Shown piece by piece: positions 1-9,313 of a stretch of DNA of 64,000 nt. Under the pieces are notes generated by a model. That model searched no databases and was not told where the DNA came from. It saw nothing but the letters and a program-made list of their open reading frames with translations. Position 1 is the first letter of the stretch. Each line of letters begins with the position of its first letter. The position numbers and the translations under genes were made by a program. This stretch comes from Sphingomonas sp. So64.6b (GTDB lineage Bacteria; Pseudomonadota; Alphaproteobacteria; Sphingomonadales; Sphingomonadaceae): assembly GCF_014171475.1 (NCBI RefSeq), contig NZ_CP048817.1, forward strand, positions 372,001 through 436,000, written 5' to 3'.

Positions 1-2
1 CC

Positions 3-224
3 GACCACAAGGCACATGGTCATCCCGTGTTCGGTTGGAATGTCGATGATATCCGCGCGGCAGTGGAGGTTCTGCGCGATGGGGGCATCGCGTTCACCAT
101 TTACGAGGGGATGGGTCAGGACCCGCTCGGGATCTGGACCTCACCCGATGGCAAGACGAAGGTCGCCTTCTTCGCTGACCAGGACGGCAATGTCCTGTCG
201 CTGTCCCAGGCCGCCCCTGGATGA
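3..224 (+). CDS. VOC/glyoxalase family protein, C-terminal part (5' truncated by window edge)
   Basis: This is the last 73 codons of a gene that begins before the window; the stop TGA is at 222-224. The visible part contains FGWNVDDIRAAV, then TIYEGMGQDPLGIWTSPDG and VAFFADQDGNVLSLSQ. The final 'FADQDGNVLSL' stretch is typical of the last beta strand of the glyoxalase/bleomycin-resistance (VOC) fold, in which an acidic metal ligand often precedes 'DPDGN'. The substrate cannot be told from this fragment. A tRNA gene on the other strand follows 7 bases later. Confidence 0.7.
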   Translation, partial: DHKAHGHPVFGWNVDDIRAAVEVLRDGGIAFTIYEGMGQDPLGIWTSPDGKTKVAFFADQDGNVLSLSQAAPG

Positions 225-231
225 TGAAGAA

Positions 232-305
232 TGGAGCGGGTAGCGGGAATCGAACCCGCGTATTCAGCTTGGAAGGCTGCTGCACTACCATTGTGCTATA
301 CCCGC
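232..305 (-). tRNA. tRNA-Gly (anticodon TCC)
   Basis: Read on the minus strand, the acceptor stem GCGGGTA pairs with TACCCGC, followed by the discriminator base and an encoded CCA at 232-234. The anticodon loop reads CTTCCAA, giving TCC (Gly). The T arm contains GGTTCGATTCC. The length of 74 nt including CCA is normal. Confidence 0.95.
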
Positions 306-454
306 ATCACTGACACTCGCCCGATCGAGCGGTCCGCCAGCATGGTTCCGCCGTGCGGATAGCGTGGGCCGGTTGGCGGCGCAAGTCGGGTGCGCGCCTA
401 CGCCAAACACACTGACGCTTGGCAACTGGCGAATTGGGTGCTTTGACGCACGCG

Positions 455-967
455 ATGGCGCAACCCCAACCGAGCGGACTGGCCCAGGTCTTCATGGAGA
501 ATCGCGAGCGGCTGCTCCGGTTTCTGGCGGCGCGTGGGGCGGGTGATGCGGCCGAGGATCTGTTACAGGAGCTGTGGGAGCGGGTTTCATCGACTCCGGC
601 CCAGCCGGTCGCGGCGCCGCTTGGTTATCTTTACCGCGCGGCCGAAAACCTGATGCGCGACCGCTATCGCGCCAATACCAGCCGTGCGCGGCGCGAGCAG
701 GATTATGTCGAGGCGACCGATATGGCGGTCGCCGAACCCGGCATCGAACGCGCTTTGCTCGCGCGTGAGCGATTGCGGGCGGTGGAAGCGGCACTGTCGT
801 TGCTTGGCCCACGCAGCGAGCGCGTATTCCGCATGTACCGGCTCGACGGCATCGGCCAGGCGGTGATCGCACGCGAGCTGGGCGTCAGCCTCAGTACCGT
901 CGAAAAGGATCTGCAACGGGCATATCGCGCGCTTGGCGCGCTTCGGGAGAGCGACGATGCGGAATGA
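455..967 (+). CDS. ECF RNA polymerase sigma factor, FecI-like
   Basis: A sigma-70 factor of the extracytoplasmic-function type, about 170 residues. Region 2 is visible as DLLQELWERV and GYLYRAAENLMRDRYR. Region 4, with its helix-turn-helix, is LLGPRSERVFRMYRLDG followed by IARELGVSLSTVEKDLQRA. The ATG at 455 is preferred over an upstream TTG at 419 and over an internal ATG at 494; no strong ribosome site decides the point. A FecR gene follows 27 bases after the stop, then a TonB receptor with an STN domain. That is the classical arrangement of cell-surface signalling, in which the receptor senses a ligand, FecR relays the signal across the inner membrane and the sigma factor switches on the receptor operon. 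The ligand (iron complex, heme or glycan) is not known. Confidence 0.88.
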   Translation: MAQPQPSGLAQVFMENRERLLRFLAARGAGDAAEDLLQELWERVSSTPAQPVAAPLGYLYRAAENLMRDRYRANTSRARREQDYVEATDMAVAEPGIERALLARERLRAVEAALSLLGPRSERVFRMYRLDGIGQAVIARELGVSLSTVEKDLQRAYRALGALRESDDAE

Positions 968-994
968 CGCGATCGGCTCCGTCCTGTCAGGGAC

Positions 995-1951
995 ATGCGC
1001 ATGACTCCGCCTTTTGACGATACGATCCGCGACCAGGCACAGCTCTGGGCGATGCGGTTACACGACGCCGCGTTCGTCGACTGGGACGGTTTCACTGCCT
1101 GGCTGGAGGCTGATGCCAGCCATAGCGCCGCCTATGATGCCGCGGTCGCGCGCGATGCCGGAATCGTCGAATTACTCGAGACCGCCCCGCGCCCGGTCAT
1201 GCCGGCGGCACAACCAGTCACGCCGCGTGTCACGCGCCGCGTCTGGCTTGGTGGGGCGATGGCGGCGGCGGTTGCCGGCATGATCGGCTATGCGACGCTT
1301 CGTGACACGGCCTCACCCTATGTCATCGAGACCGCGCCCGGCGTTCATCGCACGCTCACGCTCGCCGATGGCAGCAGCGTCGCGCTCAATGGCGGCACGC
1401 GGATCGTGCTCGATCACGCCGCGCCGCGCCGCGCGACGCTTGAGCGCGGAGAAGCGCTGTTCACCATTCGCCATAACGAGCGCGATCCGTTCGAGGTCAA
1501 TGTCGGCGGCACGCGGCTGGTTGATGCCGGTACGGTGTTCAATCTGATCCGCGATGCCGGTGCGACGCGGGTGTCGGTCAGCGAAGGCGCGGTGATCTTT
1601 GCGCCCGACACGGACTCGGTCCGGCTCGACGCCGGGCAAGCGCTCAGCGCGGTCGATGGCGCCCGGCCGGTCCGGTCGCAGGCAGAAGTCTCAGGCGTCG
1701 GTGCCTGGCAAAGCGGGCAACTCGTCTACAGCAATGCGCCGCTTGCACTTGTCGCCACCGATCTGTCGCGCAATCTCGGCAAGCGGGTTGCTACAACCAC
1801 CGATGCCGCGACGATGCGCTTTACCGGCATCATCAACCTTGACCAGAAGGCGGCCGATCCGATCGCGCCGATCGCGCCCTTGCTCGGCGTTCAGGCCGAG
1901 CGTAACGGACGCGGCTGGACTTTGACTCGGGCGGATCGTGCGCACCGCTAA
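995..1951 (+). CDS. FecR family transmembrane anti-sigma regulator
   Basis: A protein of 318 residues with the three parts of the FecR family. The N-terminal DUF4880-like segment (about residues 8-50, containing AQLWAMRLHD and FTAWLEADASHSAAYDAA) is expected to bind the sigma factor. One membrane helix lies near residues 84-102 (RVWLGGAMAAAVAGMIGYAT). The periplasmic FecR domain spans about 115-210, with TLADGSSVALNGGTRI and ATLERGEALFTI. A C-terminal STN-like tail (TDLSRNLGKRV, TGIINLD) is the part likely to touch the receptor. A second ATG at 1001 could also start the protein. The 3' end overlaps the following receptor gene by 14 bases, so the two are probably translationally coupled. Confidence 0.9.
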   Translation: MRMTPPFDDTIRDQAQLWAMRLHDAAFVDWDGFTAWLEADASHSAAYDAAVARDAGIVELLETAPRPVMPAAQPVTPRVTRRVWLGGAMAAAVAGMIGYATLRDTASPYVIETAPGVHRTLTLADGSSVALNGGTRIVLDHAAPRRATLERGEALFTIRHNERDPFEVNVGGTRLVDAGTVFNLIRDAGATRVSVSEGAVIFAPDTDSVRLDAGQALSAVDGARPVRSQAEVSGVGAWQSGQLVYSNAPLALVATDLSRNLGKRVATTTDAATMRFTGIINLDQKAADPIAPIAPLLGVQAERNGRGWTLTRADRAHR

Positions 1952-4430
1952 ATATCTCCTTCCCACCCTCTGCCTGATCGTCGCGACCTCGGCTGAGGCG
2001 AGGCACGTTTCCGGTCACGCGCCGAGCGTCAGCGTGCCCGCCACGCAACTCGACGCGGCGATCGTCATTCTCGGCCGCCAGACCGGCGTCAGCATCGGCT
2101 TGCGCGACCGGCGTATCGCCACGATCAGGGTGCGCGCGGTTTCGGGCAGGATCGACGCGGTCAAGGCGCTCGACCGGATGCTGCGTGGCACCGGCGTGGC
2201 CGCTGTGCAGGTCTCTCCGGGCGTATTCGTGATCGAGGCATCTGTCCCGCTCAGGCCGAAGCCCAAGCCTCCTTCACGGCCGGCGGTGCCGATGCCCGAA
2301 CCGCAGCCGGTCATGGACGACATCATCGTCACGGCAGCCAAATATGACCGGCGACTGCGCGACTTGCCGGGGATGGCGGCGGTCATCCAGGGGCGCGATT
2401 TGTCGCTGGCGGAGGGCGGGCAGGGGTCGGACGCGATCGAGGCGCGGGTGGCCAGCGTCGCGTCGACCCATCTCGGCGCCGGCCGCAACAAGCTGTTCAT
2501 TCGTGGCGTGGCGGATTCGAGCTTCACTGGCCCGACCCAGTCGACGGTCGGCCAATATTGGGGCGACACACGAATCAACTATAGCGCGCCCGACCCGAGC
2601 CTGAGGCTCTATGACGTTCGCTCGATCGAAGTATTGGAGGGGCCTCAGGGGACGCTGTACGGCGCGGGTTCGCTTGGCGGTATCATCCGTATCGTGCCCG
2701 AGGCACCCGATATGGGCATCGTCGCGGCACGCGGGTGGAGCGGGCTCGCCTTCACCGAACACGGCAAGCCCGGCGGCGATGCCGGAGCGCTGGTCAACTT
2801 GCCGATCGCCGACGATACGCTGGCGCTGCGCGCGCTGGCCTATGGTGGAATCGATGGCGGTTATATCGACGATCGCCGGCGCGGCCTGACCGACGTCAAC
2901 CGGGTCGAAACGATCGGCGGGCGCGCCGCGTTGCGCGCAACGCCGGGCGATGGCTGGACGATCGACCTGTCGGGCAATTTCCAGCGCATCTCAGGAGACG
3001 ATGCGCAATATGCCGATCGTCACGACCTTAGCCGGTCGAGCGCGCTCGCCCAGCCCTATCGCAACGACTATCTCCTTGGCGAACTGGTGATCGGCAAGGA
3101 TTGGGGCGCGACCAGGCTGATATCGTCGACCGGCGTTGTCGATCAATATGTCGCCGAACGGTTCGACGCGACGCCGCCTGGCGGCCTGGCCAAGGCCTAT
3201 GATCAGGTCAGCCGGATCAGGATGATCAGTTCCGAAACGCGCTTGTCGCACAGTGGCGACAATGGCGATGGGTGGGTGATCGGTGCGAGCTTGCTGAGTA
3301 CCACGACGCGTCAAGACCGGACCTATGATCTGCAATTCGTTCCGATCGGCGGGGTGACCGTTCTCGACGGAATGGTTACTGGCTCGGTGGGAAGCTCCGG
3401 CAGCCTGATCGCCGTCCCGTTCTTCACCTCGGGAGTGGTCGGGGTCCGCAATCGCGTCGACGAAGCGACGCTGTACGGTGAGGCGACGATCGTGCCGTTG
3501 CCCTGGCTATCGCTGACCGGCGGCGGACGGCTGACCCATTCGCGGCTGTCGGGCAGGGCGCTGGATCGACCCGAGGCACTGGCGTTTCGCCTCGATCAGG
3601 AAGCGCAGGGTCGGCGCACCGAGACGCGCTTTCTACCCTCGCTTGCAATATCGCTGCATCCGGCGGGGCCGGTAACCGCCTTTGTCCGCTACCAGCAGGG
3701 TTATCGCCCCGGTGGTTTGTCGGTCGGCACCGACATCATCCAATATTATAAGGGCGATGCGGTCGAAACCGGCGAAGTCGGTTTGCGTTATGCGGGTGGT
3801 GATCGCTTCGATGTCGCGGTTACGCTCGCGCACACGCGCTGGCGCGATATTCAGGCCGATCTGATCGACGCGTCGGGGTTCCCGGTCACCGCCAATATCG
3901 GCGATGGACGGATCACCTCGGCGGGGATCAGCGTGCGCTGGCGGCCCTTGCCGCGCCTCGACCTGCAGGGCTCGGTCTATTTCAACAATTCCGAGGTCAC
4001 GACGCCGTCGACGATCCTCGTTGCGGCCTATGCGGCCGATCGCGTCGGGCCGCCAATGCCCTATGCCGCGGATCGGGCCGGGCCGTCGCTGCCCAATGTC
4101 GCCGATGCCAGCGGGCTGGTCCGCGCGCGATATTCGGCGCCGATCGGTCGTGCCTATTATCTCACGCTCGATGCGAACGCGCGTTATGTCGGCCAGTCGC
4201 GGCTCGGCATCGGCCCCATATTGGGGCGTCCGCAAGGCAATACGCTCGATACCGGCGTCGAACTCAGAATCGGTGACGAACGACGCGGCCTGACCTTGTC
4301 CCTGACCAATCTGCTCGACAAGGAAGGCAATCGCTTTGCGCTCGGCAGCCCCTTTCTGATGGGTGGCTCAAACCAGATCACGCCGCTTCGTCCGCGCAGC
4401 ATCCGCATCGGCTTCGACGCCAACTTTTAA
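1938..4430 (+). CDS. TonB-dependent outer-membrane receptor with N-terminal STN signalling domain
   Basis: 830 residues starting with GTG at 1938 inside the end of fecR. A signal peptide (about 1-21, ending ATSAEA) is followed by an STN domain (about 30-105, LDAAIVILGRQTGVSIGL). A TonB box/plug region (DDIIVTAAKYDRRLRDLPG, LFIRGVADSSFTG, IEVLEGPQGTLYGAGSLGG) and a 22-strand-type barrel come next, ending in the terminal aromatic of IGFDANF. The STN domain marks it as a transducer that signals to FecR and the sigma factor as well as a transporter. The mention of PTQSTVGQYWGDTRI in the plug is typical of sphingomonad receptors of unknown substrate. An 11-residue tandem duplication (nucleotides 4029-4094) sits in a probable extracellular loop. 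Confidence 0.93.
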   Translation: MRTAKYLLPTLCLIVATSAEARHVSGHAPSVSVPATQLDAAIVILGRQTGVSIGLRDRRIATIRVRAVSGRIDAVKALDRMLRGTGVAAVQVSPGVFVIEASVPLRPKPKPPSRPAVPMPEPQPVMDDIIVTAAKYDRRLRDLPGMAAVIQGRDLSLAEGGQGSDAIEARVASVASTHLGAGRNKLFIRGVADSSFTGPTQSTVGQYWGDTRINYSAPDPSLRLYDVRSIEVLEGPQGTLYGAGSLGGIIRIVPEAPDMGIVAARGWSGLAFTEHGKPGGDAGALVNLPIADDTLALRALAYGGIDGGYIDDRRRGLTDVNRVETIGGRAALRATPGDGWTIDLSGNFQRISGDDAQYADRHDLSRSSALAQPYRNDYLLGELVIGKDWGATRLISSTGVVDQYVAERFDATPPGGLAKAYDQVSRIRMISSETRLSHSGDNGDGWVIGASLLSTTTRQDRTYDLQFVPIGGVTVLDGMVTGSVGSSGSLIAVPFFTSGVVGVRNRVDEATLYGEATIVPLPWLSLTGGGRLTHSRLSGRALDRPEALAFRLDQEAQGRRTETRFLPSLAISLHPAGPVTAFVRYQQGYRPGGLSVGTDIIQYYKGDAVETGEVGLRYAGGDRFDVAVTLAHTRWRDIQADLIDASGFPVTANIGDGRITSAGISVRWRPLPRLDLQGSVYFNNSEVTTPSTILVAAYAADRVGPPMPYAADRAGPSLPNVADASGLVRARYSAPIGRAYYLTLDANARYVGQSRLGIGPILGRPQGNTLDTGVELRIGDERRGLTLSLTNLLDKEGNRFALGSPFLMGGSNQITPLRPRSIRIGFDANF
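4029..4094 (+). repeat. 33-bp in-frame tandem duplication inside the TonB receptor
   Basis: Two consecutive 33-bp units (4029-4061 and 4062-4094) encode YAADRVGPPMP and YAADRAGPSLP. A degenerate third unit, NVADASGL, may follow. The DNA copies have diverged mostly at third codon positions, so the duplication is not recent. Confidence 0.8.
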
Positions 4431-4533
4431 CCTTTTGTCCTGCGGGTTTTTCCGACCGGCTCCGTCTGGATGTCGGGGAGGGGCCGGCCAACGCCGTCAT
4501 TTCCCCGAGCACATCAGCGGCCCCGAGGAAATT

Positions 4534-7500
4534 ATGCGTCATTTGCTTGCCACCACCTGCCTCACCCCAATTCTGTTTGCCGCCCTGCCAGCCGTGGCGC
4601 AAACCACCATCTCCACCAAGGTGACGACGCCGGTATCGACGTCGACTGCGGCAAGCGGCCAGCCTTCGGACATCACGATCACCTCGACCGGGTCGGTCGA
4701 ACCGGCCGGCGGCAACGCGGTCACGCTCGACAGCGCCAACAACGTCAAGAACGAAGGCAAGATTCTCATCAGCAACGCCAGCAATGCGAACGGAATCTTC
4801 GTCGCTGCGGGCGGGTCTGGCACGATCACCAATAGTGGCTCGATCGTCATCGACGAAAGCTATGCGCCGACCGATGCCGACAATGACGGGGACATCGACG
4901 GCCCCTTCGCACAAGGGTCGAACCGCTTCGGCATCCGCACCGCAGACGGCGCGGCGTTCACCGGCAGCATCGTCAACAGCGGCACGATCACCGTCGAGGG
5001 TAACGATTCTGGCGGCATCCGGCTTGGCGGCCCTGTAACCGGATCGGTCACCAGCAGCGGCACGGTCACTGTCACCGGCGATCGCGCGGTCGGCGTGCGC
5101 ACCGACGCGGTGTCGGGCAATGTGCGGCTCACCGGTACGATCACCGTGCAGGGCGCTGGCGCGGTCGGCGTCGCGGCGGATGGCGACATCGGCGGGCAAT
5201 TCTCCGTCCAGGGCAACATCACCGCGAGCGGCTATCGCAACCCCGCTGCCGATCCGGCCAAGCTGGACGCGGACGATTTGCTGCAAGGCGGTCCGGCGGT
5301 CAGGGTCTCCGGCAATGTCGGCGGCGGTATATTGTTCGACGCACCACCGCCGGACAAGGTCAGCACCGATCCCGACGAGGACAAGGACGGCGTGCCCGAT
5401 GCCAATGAAGGCACCGCGAAGATCGTCTCTAATGGCGCTGCGCCCGCAGTCGAAATCGGTTCGGCGACGCGCGACCTGACGATCGGTGCGGTCGCGGGCA
5501 ATACGGGCAGTCATTCGGTGGTGGTGAATGGATCGATCGCCGGCAACGGCATTTACGCTCTGGTCAACGCGACCGGCATGTCGATCGGTGGGCAGGGGCA
5601 TGCGGTCAACCTCGGCAACGGCATTTCGGTCGCCGGCTCGATTACCGCATCCGGAAAGGCCAATGCCACCGCGCTGAAGCTCGGTGCCGGCACGACGATG
5701 CTCGAAACGGTCAACAGCGGCACAATCTCGGCGGCTGGCGGCGCCGATTCGACTCATCAGGCCCGTGCGATCTCGATCGAGGCGGGCGCGTCCCTTCCCA
5801 CCATCCGCAATAGCGGCGCGATCGGTGCCACGGCCTCCGGCGTCGGCACCGCCACCGCGATTTACGATGGATCGGGCACGCTGAAGCTGATCGAGAATAG
5901 TGGCGGGATCGGTGCCTCGGGCTCGACCGATCCAACGCGCAATATCGCGATCGACGTACGGTCGGTGACCAGTGGCACGACCGTCAGGCAGGTTGCAGCG
6001 GAAAGCGGAAAGACCGCGCCGCAGATCGTCGGCGCGGTCCTGTTCGGCAGCGGCAATGACCTGTTCGACATCGCCGATGGCAGCTATGCCGGCAACGCCG
6101 ATTTCGGTGCGGGTGATAACCGGCTCGCGCTCAGCGGCGACGCGGTCCAGACCGGCGCGGTCCGCTTTGGCAGCGGTGCCGATACCGTGACGCTCGTGGG
6201 CACCGCCAAGACCAATGGCGACATGTATTTCGGCACCGGCGCGAACAGCGTGTCGTTCGGTGACAGCACGTCGCATACCGGTCTGCTTCAGTTCGAGAAC
6301 GGGGCCGACACGGTGACCCTGTCGGGCACCTCGAAAATCAACGGCGATATCGATTTCGGCGGGGGCGCCGACACGCTGACGCTCGGCGCCGGCACCGCCA
6401 TGCGCGGTTATCTGTTCAATAGCGGCGGTGCAGTCGCGCGGGTTTCGGGCCTGCTCGATTTGCGCAATACCGGCACGGTCGGCCTGTCCTCGCTCGAGGT
6501 CGGCGCGGCCGGCACGATCAGCGTCAACATCAACGCCGCGAACGGAACGTCGACGATTTATGACGTTACCGGCAATGCGAGCTTTGCGACGGGGTCGAAG
6601 GTGCTGGTTCGTCTCGACAGCGTCAATCGCGCGGCTGGAATCTACACCATCGTCAGGGCGGGTAGCATCACCGGTGGCAGCAACCTGACGATAAACGACA
6701 TGTACATTCCTTTCCTGTTCAGCGGCAGCCTGGCCACCGATCCAGGCAACACCGCGATCAAGCTGACCATCGCGCGCAAGACCGCCAGCCAGCTGGGTAT
6801 CACCGCGGGATCGGCGGCGGCGTATGACGCGGTTTTCGCGGTGATCGACAAGGACGCCAAAATCTCTGCGACGATCCTCGCGATCGGCGATGGTGAGACA
6901 TTCCGCCAGCGCTACTCCAGCTTTCTGCCCGACTATGCCGGCGGCGTGTTCGAATCGGTTACGCAAGGGTCGCGCGCCACCGCGCGCTTTCTGCAGGACG
7001 CTAATCCGAACATCGTTGATATGGGCGGTTGGGGCTTTTGGGTGCAGCAAGTTGCCTGGGGCACGTCGAAGAATCTCGGCGACAGCGCGGCCTATGACGT
7101 CAGCGGTTATGGCGTGAACGGTGGTATCGAGATTGGGGTCGGCGCGATCGGCCGTGTCGGCCTGTCGCTGGCCTACCTCGCCGGGACCGATGGCGACGGA
7201 TCGAACGACAATGAGATCCAGGCGAACCAATATGAGGCGGCGGTGCATTGGCGCAATCGCTGGGGCGGCCTGGCGGTCGGTGCACGCGCGTCGGCGGCGA
7301 CGATCAACTTTGACGGGTCGCGTCACTTCGACGGCAGCAGCGACGGTAGTGCCTTCAATCGCGTCGCCGAGAGCAAATGGACCGGGAAGCTTTATTCGGC
7401 AGCGGGATTCGCCGCATATGACCTGCGTGTCGGCAAGCGGTTGCACCTTCGACCGATCGGCGCGATCGACTATTACCGGCTGAGCGAAGGTGCGCATACT

Positions 7501-7869
7501 GAAACGGGCGGTGGCGAGGCCTTCAACCTGATCGTCGGCAAGCGCAGCAGCGACGAACTCGCCGCGACCGGCTCGCTGGCGCTGGGGTATGATTTCGGTA
7601 GCCTTGATCCCGATCGCACCTGGATGCGGCTCAACCTGGAAGCCGGCCGGCGCCAGATTGTCGGGGGATCGCTCGGCGTCACCGTCGCGCGCTTTGCGAC
7701 CGGCAACAGTTTCACACTCGCCCCCGAAGAACGGGAGAGCGGCTTTATCGGGCGGGTCGGAGTAGCCGGTGGCAACGGGAGCTTCGCGCTGACCGCCGAG
7801 GCGAGCGCCGAAGAACAGCAGGGCCATGCCGCAGTCGCCTTCCGCCTCGGGATCAGACTCGGCATGTGA
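4534..7869 (+). CDS. Autotransporter (type V secretion) with beta-helical passenger and C-terminal barrel
   Basis: 1111 residues from the ATG at 4534, which has GAGGAA 4 bases upstream; the frame is open further 5' but that part overlaps the receptor gene. The signal peptide is MRHLLATTCLTPILFAALPAVAQ. The passenger (about 25-770) is a low-complexity, Gly/Ser/Thr/Val-rich chain of short strands (TVEGNDSGGIRLGGPVTGS, FGSGADTVTLVGTAKTNGD), as expected of a right-handed beta-helix. It contains two acidic inserts, DADNDGDIDG and DPDEDKDGVPDANEG, that look like calcium-binding thrombospondin-type-3 loops. The last ~290 residues form an autotransporter barrel (VRVGKR..., ALGYDFGSL) ending AFRLGIRLGM. 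It stands 104 bases after the TonB receptor and may share its sigma-factor control. Function (adhesion, or surface binding of the receptor's ligand) is inferred only. Confidence 0.88.
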   Translation: MRHLLATTCLTPILFAALPAVAQTTISTKVTTPVSTSTAASGQPSDITITSTGSVEPAGGNAVTLDSANNVKNEGKILISNASNANGIFVAAGGSGTITNSGSIVIDESYAPTDADNDGDIDGPFAQGSNRFGIRTADGAAFTGSIVNSGTITVEGNDSGGIRLGGPVTGSVTSSGTVTVTGDRAVGVRTDAVSGNVRLTGTITVQGAGAVGVAADGDIGGQFSVQGNITASGYRNPAADPAKLDADDLLQGGPAVRVSGNVGGGILFDAPPPDKVSTDPDEDKDGVPDANEGTAKIVSNGAAPAVEIGSATRDLTIGAVAGNTGSHSVVVNGSIAGNGIYALVNATGMSIGGQGHAVNLGNGISVAGSITASGKANATALKLGAGTTMLETVNSGTISAAGGADSTHQARAISIEAGASLPTIRNSGAIGATASGVGTATAIYDGSGTLKLIENSGGIGASGSTDPTRNIAIDVRSVTSGTTVRQVAAESGKTAPQIVGAVLFGSGNDLFDIADGSYAGNADFGAGDNRLALSGDAVQTGAVRFGSGADTVTLVGTAKTNGDMYFGTGANSVSFGDSTSHTGLLQFENGADTVTLSGTSKINGDIDFGGGADTLTLGAGTAMRGYLFNSGGAVARVSGLLDLRNTGTVGLSSLEVGAAGTISVNINAANGTSTIYDVTGNASFATGSKVLVRLDSVNRAAGIYTIVRAGSITGGSNLTINDMYIPFLFSGSLATDPGNTAIKLTIARKTASQLGITAGSAAAYDAVFAVIDKDAKISATILAIGDGETFRQRYSSFLPDYAGGVFESVTQGSRATARFLQDANPNIVDMGGWGFWVQQVAWGTSKNLGDSAAYDVSGYGVNGGIEIGVGAIGRVGLSLAYLAGTDGDGSNDNEIQANQYEAAVHWRNRWGGLAVGARASAATINFDGSRHFDGSSDGSAFNRVAESKWTGKLYSAAGFAAYDLRVGKRLHLRPIGAIDYYRLSEGAHTETGGGEAFNLIVGKRSSDELAATGSLALGYDFGSLDPDRTWMRLNLEAGRRQIVGGSLGVTVARFATGNSFTLAPEERESGFIGRVGVAGGNGSFALTAEASAEEQQGHAAVAFRLGIRLGM

Positions 7870-7875
7870 CGATCA

Positions 7876-7907
7876 GTCCGGCTCATGGTGAAGGCCGTGA
7901 GCCGGAC
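7876..7907 (+). terminator. Hairpin after the autotransporter gene
   Basis: A perfect 10-bp inverted repeat, GTCCGGCTCA (7876-7885) and TGAGCCGGAC (7898-7907), lies 7 bases after the stop codon. No T run follows, so termination efficiency is uncertain. Confidence 0.55.
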
Positions 7908-8014
7908 AGTGACGGCCAGCTGACGTCATCCATGACGACAAGATCGTTCAGCTGCTGAAACTGGATCAAGTCATCCTTCACGGCTTGCTTACCATTCCGC
8001 GTTAAATCGCTGCC

Positions 8015-9313
8015 ATGTTCCACGATACCGCTCTCGCGCGCGCCACCAAGGCGGATCCGCGGCCCAAATCCGCCGTCAGCTCCGGCTGCGGCCTGGCCGG
8101 TCTGGCCGGGTTGCTCATCTGGGTCGCGCTCGCGCGCCATTATCAGATGGATGGACCGTATTCCGCATTGGCCAATGTCGCATCGTGCGGCGTGCCAATG
8201 GTATTATGGGCGGTGCTGGTCGACAAGGTTCACCTCAACCCGACCACCGGAATCGACTGGTGGGCGCCGAAACCGTGGCGCGAGACATTCGACATCAGTC
8301 TCACCAAGCTTGCCGGCCTGTGGGTCACCTGGGGCGGAATCGCGCTGATTTATGCCGTTGGGCGTTTCTACGGCGAAGGTAATTTCCAGTTCTCGATGTG
8401 GTGTTTCCAGGTCGCGGCACCCGCGCTGTTCGCGCTGTCGATTCCATATATCCTGTGGATGGACCGCCGCGCGGTCGAGCCTAAGGATGGCTCCTGGGCG
8501 CTCGGTGCCTGGCTGATGGGTTTGAAGGAACCGGTCGACAAGGAATCGATCTACAACCATCTGCGCAGCTGGGCGGTGAAGGGTTTTTTCCTCGCTTTCA
8601 TGCTGGCGATCGTGCCCGGTGGTTTTGGTGAATTCATCCGCGGCGATACGTCACAGGTGCTGCACGATCCGGTCGCGCTGGCCAACTGGCTGATCACCTT
8701 CATGTTCGTGATCGACGTCGCTTTCGCAACCGTGGGGTACATTCTCACCTTTCGCCCGCTTGATTCGCATATCCGTACCGCCAACCCGTTTGCCGCCGGA
8801 TGGATGGGTGCGCTGATCTGCTATCCGCCGTTCATCCTGATGGGCGATAACGGGCCGTTCGACTATCACCCGGGCACGTCGGAATGGTCGGTCTGGTTCG
8901 CCGGTCATCCGATCATCCTGACGCTGATCGGCACGGTCCTCGTCGCGCTGACCGCGATCTATGCCTGGGCGACGATGGCGTTCGGTTTCCGCTTCTCGAA
9001 CCTGACGCATCGCGGCATCCTAACGCATGGTCCTTATGCGTTTTCGCGTCATCCGGCCTATCTGTCGAAGAACCTGTTCTGGTGGATTTCGACCATCCCG
9101 ATCCTGACCACCGGGAGCATGGCCGATGCCGCGCGCTCGACCATCCTGATGGGAGTGGTCGCCGGCATCTATTACTGGCGTGCGCGGACCGAGGAGCGCC
9201 ATCTCGGCATGGATCCGGCCTATCAGGAATATTCCGCCTGGATGGCCCGCAACGGCCTGGTGCCGCGCTTTTTTGCCTGGGTGATGGGCAAGTCGACGGT
9301 AACGCAGGCTTAA
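8015..9313 (+). CDS. Multi-pass membrane protein with isoprenylcysteine methyltransferase-like (ICMT/PEMT) C-terminus
   Basis: 432 residues with about ten hydrophobic segments (for example GLAGLAGLLIWVALA, FFLAFMLAIVPGGF, LTLIGTVLVALTAIYAWATM). The C-terminal part contains THRGILTHGPYAFSRHP followed by AYLSKNLFWWIST and later EERHLGMDPAYQEY. This is the signature of the ICMT/phospholipid methyltransferase membrane family, where 'GPY..RHP.Y' lines the S-adenosylmethionine site. The N-terminal half is longer than in simple ICMT proteins (about 200 residues) and has no function I can name. The stop codon shares the palindrome TTAA with the stop of the convergent sigma-factor gene. Confidence 0.75.
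   Translation: MFHDTALARATKADPRPKSAVSSGCGLAGLAGLLIWVALARHYQMDGPYSALANVASCGVPMVLWAVLVDKVHLNPTTGIDWWAPKPWRETFDISLTKLAGLWVTWGGIALIYAVGRFYGEGNFQFSMWCFQVAAPALFALSIPYILWMDRRAVEPKDGSWALGAWLMGLKEPVDKESIYNHLRSWAVKGFFLAFMLAIVPGGFGEFIRGDTSQVLHDPVALANWLITFMFVIDVAFATVGYILTFRPLDSHIRTANPFAAGWMGALICYPPFILMGDNGPFDYHPGTSEWSVWFAGHPIILTLIGTVLVALTAIYAWATMAFGFRFSNLTHRGILTHGPYAFSRHPAYLSKNLFWWISTIPILTTGSMADAARSTILMGVVAGIYYWRARTEERHLGMDPAYQEYSAWMARNGLVPRFFAWVMGKSTVTQA

Noticed and set aside
4378..7827. An antisense open frame of 1149 codons opposite the autotransporter gene
   Set aside because: It is the shadow of a repetitive, GC-rich gene. It has an Arg/Asp-rich composition without any domain, and the plus strand has signal peptide, passenger and barrel.
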